From Parafrigoribacterium_A soli (GTDB lineage Bacteria > Actinomycetota > Actinomycetes > Actinomycetales > Microbacteriaceae): DNA of 64,000 bases. Position numbers and translations under genes: made by a program. The notes beneath the pieces are model-generated. The model saw only the letters and a list, made by a program, of their open reading frames with translations. It searched no databases and was not told the origin of the DNA. Where the stretch lies: positions 62,001 through 126,000 of the forward strand of contig NZ_JBELNZ010000003.1 in the NCBI RefSeq assembly GCF_040227235.1. The letters run 5' to 3'. Within the stretch, counting starts at the first letter, position 1, and every line of letters starts with the position of its first letter. Positions 50,840-59,674 of the stretch are shown one piece after another.

Positions 50840-51655
50840 CTAGACCAATCCGAAAAGTGCCAAGTACGCATCCCACACAGCGTTTCCTGCCACAATGCCG
50901 ATCCACGCCCCCACGAGCATCCAGGGGCCAAACGGTATCGCCGTCTTGCGGCCCCCTCGGCGAACAAGGATCAGAATTATCCCGAAGATACCACCGAGCA
51001 GGAACGCTGCGATGGACCCCACAACGAGTGCCCCCCACCCCGCCCAGCCGAGAAACAGCCCGAGCGCACCCGCCAGCTTTACATCACCAAAACCCATTCC
51101 GCCGGGAATGACGAGGGCCATCAGCAGGTACGCGAGGCCGAGTGCCAGGCATCCGATCGCGGAACGGAGCATGGGCGCAAAGTCGCCGGAAAGCATCGCC
51201 GCGACTGCGAAGAGCAGCGCTCCGACGACGTATGCAGGCAGCACGATCGCGTTCGGAAGGCGGCGCACGTCGAGGTCGATCAGCGCGAGAACAACGCTGG
51301 CCGCCGAGAGGTAAAGGTAGGCAACGAGCACGAGAGCGGCTGCACCCGCGGCCTGCGCCGTTGGCGCGCTCGTGACCGCCGGGGCGAAAATCACCGCAAC
51401 GATCGCGAAGAAGAGCGCAACGCCAAGTTCGACCAGCGGGTAGCGAACGGAGATTCGGCTGCCGCAGTCCCGACATCTGCCCCGCAGTATGACCCAGGAT
51501 AGGAGCGGAACGTTGTCGTACCAGCGGATAGGGTGTGCGCAGTTGCCGCACGCGCTCGGTGGAGACACGATCGACTTCTTCAGCGGCACTCGGTAAATCA
51601 CCACATTGAGAAACGACCCAATCAACAGGCCGAAAACCCCTACGAGCACCGGCAC
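50840..51655 (-). CDS. pilD: prepilin peptidase / N-methyltransferase
   Basis: Cleaves type III leader peptides and N-methylates the new N-terminus. I place the start at GTG 51655, 1 base after the upstream stop codon, giving 271 residues; the frame is open upstream but overlaps the adhesin-like gene. After the first TM (FGLLIGSFLNVVIYRVP) is the zinc-binding pair Cys36/Cys39 and Cys61/Cys64, required for the methyltransferase domain. The aspartyl protease residues lie in LIDLD (about 125-129) and GFGDVK (Asp191). Confidence 0.93.
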   Translation of the reverse strand: MPVLVGVFGLLIGSFLNVVIYRVPLKKSIVSPPSACGNCAHPIRWYDNVPLLSWVILRGRCRDCGSRISVRYPLVELGVALFFAIVAVIFAPAVTSAPTAQAAGAAALVLVAYLYLSAASVVLALIDLDVRRLPNAIVLPAYVVGALLFAVAAMLSGDFAPMLRSAIGCLALGLAYLLMALVIPGGMGFGDVKLAGALGLFLGWAGWGALVVGSIAAFLLGGIFGIILILVRRGGRKTAIPFGPWMLVGAWIGIVAGNAVWDAYLALFGLV

Positions 51656-51656
51656 A

Positions 51657-53438
51657 CTACCCGCCAATGTTACGAAGGGAAACGGGGGTCCATGGGTTGG
51701 GCGGAGGTGTGGCTGAACTTGCGCCCGTCGACAGGTCATAGCCCGGGAGGCCCACCGGCGTGTAATAGAGATGGGCGTTGCCATCGACGCTCGCACCCCC
51801 CGCGAAGACCTGCCCGTAGAAGTTAATGCCGGAACCGATGTAGACCTTGCACGGCGAATAGATAATCGTCGAAAGGTTCGGGCTGAAATAAAAGGCGCCG
51901 GTAACATTCACGCTTGATCCGGCTGGGCAGGTGGGCGACGTCGGCGACTCGGACGTCGTATCGGGGGTGATCAGCCACAGCTTGTGCGGGGCGTCGGAGG
52001 TAAACCCGCCCCCATTGCCCAGGCTGAAGCCAAGGGTCGAAATGATGACGAGATCGTTGTTCAGGATGAGGCGCTGATAGGTCGACTCGACAAGCGGACT
52101 CGTGCACCCGCGTGCATCAATGATTCCCTTGCCACCCGCGAAGCTGTTGACAGCGGCGGTGAGGGCGTCGAAGTCGCAGTTGGTGCCGAGGTTGTACTGC
52201 GAGAAGCCAGCCCAGTCGCTCTGCGAATAGGCGAAGTTAATCCAGTTGGGCACCGTGGGCGCGGCCGGAGTCGGCTGTGCTGCGGGACCAGGGCCGGGAC
52301 CGGCGGGAACGACGGTGACTCCGCCCTGCGCGGTCACTCCCGACTGCACGGACTTCGCGGTCAACGCCGCGTTGATCGAGTACCAGCTGACGCCGGTCAC
52401 CGATCCGCGAGCCCAGGCGCGATTGGAGGTGGAGGTGCCGATATTTCCCCCGGTGAGCGCGAGCGTCTGCGCGGTTGCATTGCCTTTGACCGCGTCACCG
52501 TTCGTCACGTTGGACGCTCCCGACGACCAGATGTCTCCGCCGATCGCGTTGCTGCCTCCCGAGCTGAACGCACCCGCCGTCACTGTGACGCCGCCGCCTA
52601 CCACGGCGCTAGAGAGAGAGGTCGTTCCCGTCGTCCAAGTGCTCCCGTTGATCGTGCCCGAGTTGACCGTCAGCGAGGAGCCGATGGCGTTACCCCCGAC
52701 GCTGACGCCGCCCGAAAGCTTGATGGCACCCTTTCCCGTTCCCGAGGCCCACAGGTTGCCCAGAACACCGCAGGATCCGCTCAACGTGACGTTGCCGTTG
52801 TTGACAACCAGGTCTCCCTGCGACGCAGCACCTCCGCTGCAGCTCACGTCGCCGGTCTTCACCATGACGTTCGCGTCATTCGTGCCGTCCTGTGAGACCA
52901 AGGTGCCCGAGCCGCCGAAGTATTGAGACGAGTAGGAATAGATGGCGGGGCCGGACACGCCGATCGGAGGGCTGGCTACCGCGCGGTTGTAGATTGCCTC
53001 GACCGACTTGGTGTTTCCCGTGCTGTTGCCGGCAACACCCTTCGATAGCGCAGCGCCCACCGAGGTGATCTTGACGAACTGGGCGTCGGCGGTGGGACAT
53101 CCGGCGACCCAGGCCGTGGCACTCGTCACCGAGGAAGCGGTGGTGTAGCTCAGCGATGCCGTGTAGGTCGGCGCCGTCGAGCTCGTGTACGTCGGAGAGC
53201 AGGAGGTGCCCGTCGTGAGCGCGGCGAGCGCGACATCGACGCCCGCGGTCGCTGCAGCCTGCGACTGCACTCCCGCCCTCGTGGAAGTTGTCGAACCGAA
53301 GCCACTGACAATCGAGGACAGGATGAGCGACGTCACCACCATTCCGACCAGCATCAGCCCGATGACCGCGATCATGGCCGCGCCCCGTTCCGCGCTGCGG
53401 AGCCGCCGCGACAAACTCACCATATTCATCAGAAACAT
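51657..53438 (-). CDS. large PilX-like pilus protein with beta-helix-like region (putative tip adhesin)
   Basis: A 593-residue Gly/Ser/Thr-rich protein. Its N-terminus (RGAAMIAVIGLMLVGMVVTSLIL, about 18-40) is a pilin-like helix but lacks the Glu at +5, as in PilX-type proteins. Residues ~190-330 hold short Gly-Xaa-rich repeats (VVNNGNVTLSGS, SVGGNAIGSSLTV and similar) that resemble a bactofilin or beta-helix fold. A PGPGPAAQPTPAAP linker (about 378-395) leads to a C-terminal domain with several cysteines. It overlaps the prepilin gene before it by 10 bases. A surface, pilus-tip role is inferred. Confidence 0.7.
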   Translation of the reverse strand: MFLMNMVSLSRRLRSAERGAAMIAVIGLMLVGMVVTSLILSSIVSGFGSTTSTRAGVQSQAAATAGVDVALAALTTGTSCSPTYTSSTAPTYTASLSYTTASSVTSATAWVAGCPTADAQFVKITSVGAALSKGVAGNSTGNTKSVEAIYNRAVASPPIGVSGPAIYSYSSQYFGGSGTLVSQDGTNDANVMVKTGDVSCSGGAASQGDLVVNNGNVTLSGSCGVLGNLWASGTGKGAIKLSGGVSVGGNAIGSSLTVNSGTINGSTWTTGTTSLSSAVVGGGVTVTAGAFSSGGSNAIGGDIWSSGASNVTNGDAVKGNATAQTLALTGGNIGTSTSNRAWARGSVTGVSWYSINAALTAKSVQSGVTAQGGVTVVPAGPGPGPAAQPTPAAPTVPNWINFAYSQSDWAGFSQYNLGTNCDFDALTAAVNSFAGGKGIIDARGCTSPLVESTYQRLILNNDLVIISTLGFSLGNGGGFTSDAPHKLWLITPDTTSESPTSPTCPAGSSVNVTGAFYFSPNLSTIIYSPCKVYIGSGINFYGQVFAGGASVDGNAHLYYTPVGLPGYDLSTGASSATPPPNPWTPVSLRNIGG

Positions 53439-54022
53439 GCGATATTTCCCGTCAGGCCGGTGCGGCTGGTCGCCGAAGTCTGAAATACGACTGCATTAGA
53501 TTTGCCCGCGTCTTCCTTGAACGAAAGAGTGACACCCTTGCTGCCCTGTTGGGCGAAGATACCCGTTCCGGAGAGCGGCGAAACTCCGGTGGACAGCAGA
53601 GTCCAGGTCGCGAGCGTGGCAGAAGAGGGCACCGGGATGGCCGCCCCTGATGTTGTATATCGAACGCTGCGCTCGGTAGCGGAGTAGTACCAGGCCACGC
53701 ACTGGTAGGTGATTGTTGCCGCCGAACCCACCTTGAGAGCTGTGAGCATCTGGTCATTGCCCGACGGGGCCGTCAGTTTGAATGGTGCCGCCGTGCTGGA
53801 AGAGTTGCCCGAATTCTGGATCCCCGTCGTTACCGAGCGGGAGACGAGCTGGCCCGAGCTGGTGGCCGACGTCACTGTCCTGACGATTGCCTCGGTCGAC
53901 GTCGTGCTGATCATGAGGCCGCCCACGACGCTGAGCACCAGAACGATCAGCATCGCAGACACCAGCAATTCGATGAGGGTGAACCCCTCGTCCGACTTCG
54001 TGTTCACTCCCCCGCGCCGCAT
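53429..54022 (-). CDS. PilW-like minor prepilin
   Basis: A 197-residue prepilin with leader peptide ending at Gly13 (SDEG|FTLIELLVSAML) and Glu at +5, the class III signal cleaved by PilD. It is longer than PilA, and the domain has one C-terminal cysteine. I chose the ATG at 54022 with GGTGG upstream; a GTG at 54031 is in frame. It overlaps the adhesin-like gene. Its place between another prepilin and the PilX-like gene matches the minor pilin sets of other T4P. Confidence 0.85.
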   Translation of the reverse strand: MRRGGVNTKSDEGFTLIELLVSAMLIVLVLSVVGGLMISTTSTEAIVRTVTSATSSGQLVSRSVTTGIQNSGNSSSTAAPFKLTAPSGNDQMLTALKVGSAATITYQCVAWYYSATERSVRYTTSGAAIPVPSSATLATWTLLSTGVSPLSGTGIFAQQGSKGVTLSFKEDAGKSNAVVFQTSATSRTGLTGNIACF

Positions 54023-54023
54023 C

Positions 54024-54458
54024 TCAACCACCGTTGACGTAGATGAGAGTGGATGCCGTGGCGAGAGTCTGGCCGGTGTCGCTGCGTACGACCTTGACCG
54101 TGTAGCTGACGGTGCTCGGGTTCGTCGCCGTCGGTGCGGGCGTCGGACACACGACCGGCGTCACATTCAACTGGAGCGGTACGCCACGGTAGGTGCTGGG
54201 TGCGCCTACGGCAACGGAAGGAGCCCCCTGCAATCCGGAACACGTTGACGCCTGCGAGCGGGCCATGTCGAGCTGGCTATTGACCAACTGCGTCGCGCTC
54301 GCGACTGCCGCCGACGCTGCGGAAGCCTTCATCCCCTGGATGAGGAGCGGGATCAGCGCCATCGCGAGCAGGGCGAGAATGAACATCGAGACCACGATCT
54401 CGATGAGGCTAAATCCTGCGTCGGTCGAGGAGGGGCGCGGGGTGATGCTTTCTGGCAT
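54024..54458 (-). CDS. PilV-like minor prepilin
   Basis: A 144-residue prepilin with leader ending at Gly15 (TDAG|FSLIEIVVSMFIL) and Glu at +5. The helix is followed by a small Pro/Thr-containing domain with a cysteine pair (STCSGLQG, VVCPTP). The ATG at 54458 has GGGAAGGGG 8-10 bases upstream; the longer frame to 54527 has none. It is the first gene after the pilA terminator. Confidence 0.85.
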   Translation of the reverse strand: MPESITPRPSSTDAGFSLIEIVVSMFILALLAMALIPLLIQGMKASAASAAVASATQLVNSQLDMARSQASTCSGLQGAPSVAVGAPSTYRGVPLQLNVTPVVCPTPAPTATNPSTVSYTVKVVRSDTGQTLATASTLIYVNGG

Positions 54459-54490
54459 GTATCCGACCCCTTCCCAAGCTATACGGATAT

Positions 54491-54526
54491 TAAAAGGTGG
54501 GGGCGCCGCTGTACGCGACGCCCCCA
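54491..54526 (-). terminator. intrinsic terminator after pilA
   Basis: On the minus strand a 12-bp stem (tgggggcgtcgc / gcggcgccccca, one G-U pair) is followed by CCTTTTAATA. It lies 12 bases past the pilA stop and before the minor pilins. It could make pilA mRNA far more abundant than downstream genes through partial readthrough. Confidence 0.8.
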
Positions 54527-54537
54527 AGTGTCATTGC

Positions 54538-54975
54538 TTAGCCTGCGGCAGTCGCACAGGCCGGACCGTCGACCTTGGTCACGGTGGTGGCGTCGGTGAT
54601 CTTGAAGATCTTTCCGGTAGACGATGCCTCGCTCATGCAGAACTTGCCGGCGGCGGTGGCGAAGACGACGAACGCTCCGGTACCACTGCTCTGCGCGAAG
54701 CCCTGGCCCTGCAGCGTCGCCAAGGTTGCGGATGATGCATCGCCGTTGTTGCTGGCGGCGAGCTGAATGATGGCGACCTTCGCATTGGTCAGGTCGGACT
54801 GTGCCGCGCTGTCCTTGGCGGAGTTCTGCTGGTTGAGGAACACCGGGATAGCGATCGCGGCGAGGATACCGATGATCAGCACGACCACCAGCAGCTCGAT
54901 GAGCGTGAAGCCCTGCTCCTCATTTTTGATGGCATCGCGCTTGGCGGCCATTGACTTGTGAATTGCACTAATCAT
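54538..54975 (-). CDS. pilA: major type IV pilin PilA
   Basis: A 145-residue type IVa prepilin. The 22-residue leader (MISAIHKSMAAKRDAIKNEE) ends QG|FTLIELLVVVLIIGILA, with Gly22 at the cleavage site and Glu at +5 of the mature protein. The mature chain is about 123 residues with a C-terminal cysteine pair (KFCMSE, GPACAT) that can form the D-region disulphide. The ATG at 54975 has AGGAA upstream. The frame remains open to an ATG at 55089 (see findings). It is followed by a strong terminator. Confidence 0.95.
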   Translation of the reverse strand: MISAIHKSMAAKRDAIKNEEQGFTLIELLVVVLIIGILAAIAIPVFLNQQNSAKDSAAQSDLTNAKVAIIQLAASNNGDASSATLATLQGQGFAQSSGTGAFVVFATAAGKFCMSEASSTGKIFKITDATTVTKVDGPACATAAG

Positions 54976-55128
54976 TTTTTTTCCATTCCTGCTCAGAGAT
55001 TCGGACAGGTGGCCCCCAATATTGCAATGCCCCCAACTGAATCCTGATCCAGGATGCCGGTAACCGCAATTCCCGCAAATAGGGCACATCGGGCATTAAC
55101 ACACCCCCAATTCGAGGGGCCGGACGGG

Positions 55129-56358
55129 CTAGTGGATCTCGTTGTAGATCGTGAAGATCGGCATATAGAGCGCGATGATCATGCCACCGATGATGACGCC
55201 GATCACACCGATCATGAGCGGCTCGATGAGCGAGGTGAGCTGCTCCGTCGTGGTCTGCACTTCCTCGTCGTAGAAGTCCGCGATCTTGTTGAGCATCTGC
55301 TCCAGCGAGCCGGAATCTTCACCCACCGCGATCATCTGGGTGACCATGGCCGGGAACACGCCCTGTTCGGCCAGCGGCTCGGCGATATTACGTCCGCCGC
55401 GCACGGCATCCTGCACCCGCAGGAGAGCCTGTTCGATCACCCAGTTGCCGGAGGTATTGCCGACGATGCCTAGAGACTGCAGGATCGGCACGCCGGCCCC
55501 AGTCATGGTGGCGAAATTGCGCGTGAACCTGGCGACGCCGACCTTGCGCATGAGCAGCCCGAAGACGGGCAGCTTGAGGCGCAGCGGGTCGACGATGCTG
55601 CGCACCCTGTCAGTGTGCTTGTTCGCCCTCCACCAGATTGCGAAGCCGACGCCGACAACGAGAAGAAGCGGGCCCGCCCAGACCATGTTCTCGGAAATGA
55701 CCACAAGAATCTGAGTGGGTAGTGGGAGTTGGCCACCGAGGTCCGCGAACATCTTCTTGAACACGGGAACGATGAAGATGAGCATGGCGACCACCGAGAC
55801 GAGCGCCATGACGAGAACGACTACCGGATAGGTCAAGGCGGACTTGATGGTCGATCGCAGTTTGACATCCGCCTCGAAGGTGCCGGCGATCGACTCCAGC
55901 GAGCTGTCGAGGAAGCCTCCGGTCTCACCCGCCCGGATCAGGTGGATCATCAGTGGTGGGAAGATCCGCGGATGCTTCGCGAACGCGTCCGACAGCGACG
56001 TGCCGGTCTCGACCTGAGTGCGAATCGCATCCAGTGCGCGTGCGAGCCGCTTGTTCTCCGTCTGTTCGGTGAGGATCGTCAGCGCGCGAAGCAACGACAG
56101 GCCGGCCCCTACCATGGTCGCCATCTGCCTGCTCATGACGGCGATGTCCTTGAGCGGTACCGGCTTCTCGAAACCCGCGATCTTGATCTCCATGTTGAGA
56201 CCACTGCCGGCCTTGGTCTCCGAGACGCTGACCGGCGACAGCCCCATGGTGCGCAGGCGCGATACGACGACCGACTCGCTCTGGGCCTCCATCTTGCCCT
56301 TGACGATCTTCCCGCCGGCATCCCGGCTTGTGTACGCGAAGGTGAGTGCGGTGGACAC
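55129..56358 (-). CDS. pilC: type IV pilus platform protein PilC
   Basis: A 409-residue inner-membrane platform protein (GspF family). It has two repeated cytoplasmic T2SSF domains (about 65-190 and 270-395) with AVMSRQMATMVGAGLSLLRAL and ARFTRNFATMTGAGVPILQSL as the matched repeat starts. TM segments lie at about 167-195, 215-240 and 378-402. It couples the PilB/PilT motors to pilin addition and removal. It overlaps pilT by one base. Confidence 0.95.
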   Translation of the reverse strand: MSTALTFAYTSRDAGGKIVKGKMEAQSESVVVSRLRTMGLSPVSVSETKAGSGLNMEIKIAGFEKPVPLKDIAVMSRQMATMVGAGLSLLRALTILTEQTENKRLARALDAIRTQVETGTSLSDAFAKHPRIFPPLMIHLIRAGETGGFLDSSLESIAGTFEADVKLRSTIKSALTYPVVVLVMALVSVVAMLIFIVPVFKKMFADLGGQLPLPTQILVVISENMVWAGPLLLVVGVGFAIWWRANKHTDRVRSIVDPLRLKLPVFGLLMRKVGVARFTRNFATMTGAGVPILQSLGIVGNTSGNWVIEQALLRVQDAVRGGRNIAEPLAEQGVFPAMVTQMIAVGEDSGSLEQMLNKIADFYDEEVQTTTEQLTSLIEPLMIGVIGVIIGGMIIALYMPIFTIYNEIH

Positions 56359-57803
56359 TAGTAGCCTCCACCCATCCGCTGCTGATCGAAGCTGTAGCTG
56401 GGCGCCCCGGCAAGGCCGCCCTGCACGAGACGCTTGAACGACTCAACGTCGTGCACCTTCTCAAGCGCCGCCTCCTGAGTGATGTCACCCGAGTTCACGA
56501 GTTCCGCAAGGTGCTGATCCATGGTGTGCATGCCGAGCTCGCGGCCAGCCTGCATCGCGGAAGGGATCTGGTAGGTCTTGCCCTCCCGAATGAGGTTCGC
56601 CACCGCGGGAGTCGCAATGAGCACCTCGGTGGCCACGGCGCGCCCCTTGCCGCCCGCTCGTTTGACCAGTGTCTGGCAGACGACGCCCTGCAGAGTTGCT
56701 GCAAGCTGGGCTCGCACCTGCCCCTGCTGGTGCGAGGGGAACACGTCGATGACGCGATCGATCGTCTGGGGCGCATCCTGCGTGTGCAGGGTCGCGAAGA
56801 CGAGGTGCCCGGTCTCGGCCGCGGTGAGCGCGACGGAGATCGTTTCGAGGTCCCGAAGCTCACCGATGAGGATGACGTCGGGGTCCTGCCGCAGCACGTG
56901 CTTGAGCGCGTTCGCAAAGCTGTGCGTGTCTGAGCCGACCTCGCGCTGATTGACGAGCGACTTCTGGTTGCCGTGCAGGAACTCGATCGGGTCCTCGACG
57001 GTGACGATGTGGTCGGCGCGCGTGCGGTTGACGAGGTCGATCAGCGCGGCGAGCGTCGTGGACTTACCTGAGCCGGTTGGGCCGGTCACGAGTACCAGGC
57101 CTCTCGCCAGGGTGGCGAAGCGGGCCACCGCATCCGGCACGCCCAGCTGTTCGAGCGCCTTGATCTCCGTGGGAATCAGACGGAAGGCGGCGCCGATCGC
57201 ACCACGCTGCTGATAGAAATTCACGCGGAAGCGAGCGTTGGCCGAGATCGTGTAGGCGAAGTCGAATTCGAGCTCGGTGGCGAAAGTCTCCTGCTGCTGC
57301 GGCGTGAGGATGCTGAGCAGGGCCGCCGTGACCTTGGCCCGATTCCACACCACGTCTTCGGTGATCGGGCGCAGCGAGCCGTCGACCCGCAGCATCGGCA
57401 CCGCGTTGTTGGTGATGTGCAGGTCGGATGCGCCGCTGAAGACGACCTCCTGCAGCGCGGTCACGAGGTCGGGATCCGCGTCGATCAGGGGGCTCTGCGA
57501 ACCCGCGCCCGGCAGCGCCGAGGCGTGCACGAACTGCTCGGGCGCACCGCCCAGGATGTCCGCATGGCCGCGTGGCCTCAGCGTTGGCGCCTGGGACTCC
57601 GGCGGAATCGGCGAGAAGACCGCTGACTCGTCCACGGGAGTGGGAACGTACACGGGTTGCTGAGAGGGCACCGATGGCACGGTCGGCGGCGGGAAGTTCA
57701 AGGACTCAACGGTCGGGTCGCTCGGCGGCGCGGCGTAACTGGGCCGCAGGCTCTGGGACTCGCCGCCCGGTGTGACCGGTATTTCGTACCTCGGATCGTT
57801 CAC
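56358..57803 (-). CDS. pilT: PilT-type retraction ATPase with proline-rich N-terminal extension
   Basis: A 481-residue secretion ATPase for pilus retraction. Walker A is GPTGSGKS (about 241-248, Lys247), the Asp box is DPDVILIGELRDLETI, the His box is TGHLVFATLHTQDAPQ, and the PilT-type AIRNLIRE motif appears as AVANLIREG. The catalytic portion is of normal length; the first ~115 residues are a Pro/Ser-rich extension not found in proteobacterial PilT (about 345 residues). The start is GTG 57803 with AAGGGG upstream. It lies 49 bases past pilB. Confidence 0.93.
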   Translation of the reverse strand: MNDPRYEIPVTPGGESQSLRPSYAAPPSDPTVESLNFPPPTVPSVPSQQPVYVPTPVDESAVFSPIPPESQAPTLRPRGHADILGGAPEQFVHASALPGAGSQSPLIDADPDLVTALQEVVFSGASDLHITNNAVPMLRVDGSLRPITEDVVWNRAKVTAALLSILTPQQQETFATELEFDFAYTISANARFRVNFYQQRGAIGAAFRLIPTEIKALEQLGVPDAVARFATLARGLVLVTGPTGSGKSTTLAALIDLVNRTRADHIVTVEDPIEFLHGNQKSLVNQREVGSDTHSFANALKHVLRQDPDVILIGELRDLETISVALTAAETGHLVFATLHTQDAPQTIDRVIDVFPSHQQGQVRAQLAATLQGVVCQTLVKRAGGKGRAVATEVLIATPAVANLIREGKTYQIPSAMQAGRELGMHTMDQHLAELVNSGDITQEAALEKVHDVESFKRLVQGGLAGAPSYSFDQQRMGGGY

Positions 57804-57852
57804 GCCTTTATCCCCTTGTTTCTTTGGACTACTGAGTCTCTGCGACGGAACA

Positions 57853-59520
57853 TCAGGCCACCACCCGAAGGATCTCTTCGATCGAGGTGAGTCCGAGTTG
57901 AGCCTTTGCCCAACCGTCTTCGCGCAGCGTGAGCATCCCCTGCTCTCGCGCGGCCCGGCCGATTTCGGCGCTCGATGCACGGCCCACGGCGAGTCTTTCT
58001 ATCTCTTCCGTGACAAGCATCACCTCGTGGATCGCGATGCGTCCCCGATAGCCCGTGTTGGAGCAGGTGGCGCAGCCGATCGGACGGAACAGCGTCGGCG
58101 GCGGAAGCTCTGGATTGAAACCGACGCGCAGGTTGATGAGGTCGTTTCTGTCGCCCTGGTACGGCTCGCGACAGCGCTCGCACAGCCTGCGAGCGAGTCG
58201 CTGGGCCACGACACAGTCGAGCGCGGAGCCCACGAGGAACGGCTCGATATCCATCTCGGTGAGTCGCGTCACGGCACTCGGCGCATCGTTGGTGTGCAGA
58301 GTCGAGAGCACGAGGTGGCCGGTGAGCGAGGCCTCAATCGCGATCTGCGCCGTCTCGTGGTCGCGGATCTCGCCGAGGAGCACCACATCCGGGTCTGAAC
58401 GGAGAATCGATCGCAGCGCGCTCGCGAAGGTGAGGCCCGCCTTGGGATTGACCTGCACCTGGTTGACCCCGGGCATCCGATATTCGACCGGGTCCTCGAC
58501 CGTGATGACGTTGATCTCTGGCCTGGAGACCGAATGGAGCGTCGTGTAGAGGGTCGTCGACTTGCCCGAGCCGGTCGGACCGGTGACGAGGATCATGCCG
58601 TAGGGCTTGGTGAAGGAGCGCTGGAACGCGTCGAGGTTGCGCTCGAGGAGGTTCAGGTCGCTAAGCGCCATCTGCGAGCTCGAGTTGTCGAGGATTCGCA
58701 TGACGACCTTCTCGCCCCACACCGTGGGCAGCGTCGCGACTCGAAGGTCGATCTTGCGGCCGCCGTGGCTGACCGACATGCGGCCGTCCTGCGGCTTGCG
58801 ACGCTCGGCGATGTCGATGTCGCTCATGATCTTGAGCCTCGAGATCACGCCGTTCTGGATGTTCTTGGGTGCTCGTTGCATCTCATGCAGCACGCCGTCG
58901 ATGCGGTACCGCACCCCGAGGTCGTATTCCGCGGGTTCGATGTGGATGTCTGAGGCGCGATCCTGGATGGCCTGACTGATCAGCAGATTCACAAAGCGCA
59001 CGATGGGCGCATCGTCTTCGATCGCGTCCGAGGCCAGGACGACGTCGGAGGACGGCTGCGCCTCCTCTTCGATCATGCTCGTGAGGTCGCTCAGTTCACC
59101 GTCCGCCCGCAGGAAGCGATCCATCGCGGCGAGGAGATCTTGATGCTCCGCGACGACCGCGTTGACGCGCATCCGGGTTGCGGCGCGCACGTCGTCGAGC
59201 GCGAAGACATCCCCCGGGTCGGCCAGGGCGACGACGAGGTTGTCGCCGGCGACGGAGATCGGCAAGATCTCGTGCCGCTTGCAGAGTGCGGCGGGCACGA
59301 GCGCAACGGCCGTGCGATCGATGGGATAGTCAACGAGTTCGACGAAGGGAAGCCCGGCATTGGCCGCGCGCGCGGAGGCGACCTGCGCCTCGGTGACTTT
59401 ACCCTCCTGCAGAAGCGAGTGCACGAAAGCGTCGTCGTCGAGCACGCCGCCCATCGCCATGTCGAGGCTTTCGATCGGCATGAGGCCGCGAATGATCAGA
59501 ATTTCGGTCACAGACGCCAC
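57853..59520 (-). CDS. pilB: PilB-type extension ATPase
   Basis: A GspE/PilB ATPase for pilus polymerisation. An N-terminal T2SSE-N domain (about 15-140) is followed by the motor domain with Walker A GPTGSGKST (314-322), Walker B DPDVVLLGEIRD and the four-cysteine zinc site Cys447/450 and Cys483/486 in CERC and CATC, which is a PilB feature absent from PilT. Start choice is uncertain: I use GTG 59520 (~555 residues); TTG 59541, GTG 59532 and inner ATG codons such as MPIESLDMA are also in frame. It is the first gene of the pilus operon. Confidence 0.93.
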   Translation of the reverse strand: MASVTEILIIRGLMPIESLDMAMGGVLDDDAFVHSLLQEGKVTEAQVASARAANAGLPFVELVDYPIDRTAVALVPAALCKRHEILPISVAGDNLVVALADPGDVFALDDVRAATRMRVNAVVAEHQDLLAAMDRFLRADGELSDLTSMIEEEAQPSSDVVLASDAIEDDAPIVRFVNLLISQAIQDRASDIHIEPAEYDLGVRYRIDGVLHEMQRAPKNIQNGVISRLKIMSDIDIAERRKPQDGRMSVSHGGRKIDLRVATLPTVWGEKVVMRILDNSSSQMALSDLNLLERNLDAFQRSFTKPYGMILVTGPTGSGKSTTLYTTLHSVSRPEINVITVEDPVEYRMPGVNQVQVNPKAGLTFASALRSILRSDPDVVLLGEIRDHETAQIAIEASLTGHLVLSTLHTNDAPSAVTRLTEMDIEPFLVGSALDCVVAQRLARRLCERCREPYQGDRNDLINLRVGFNPELPPPTLFRPIGCATCSNTGYRGRIAIHEVMLVTEEIERLAVGRASSAEIGRAAREQGMLTLREDGWAKAQLGLTSIEEILRVVA

Positions 59521-59674
59521 AGTGAAGCTCACCCCCCTCAAGGTCTCACTGGCTGCAGGACATCCCGACGCAGAACAACTGCCTGGATCCCCCCAGAGAG
59601 CTAACGATAACTCGCCGTGGGCGGGTTACACCATACCCGCGATATAGGGGTACAAGTCGGTGCCGACGGCACGG

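Noticed and set aside
54976..55128. A c-di-GMP riboswitch upstream of pilA
   Set aside because: Conserved GEMM core sequences are not seen; the region has no clear riboswitch signature.
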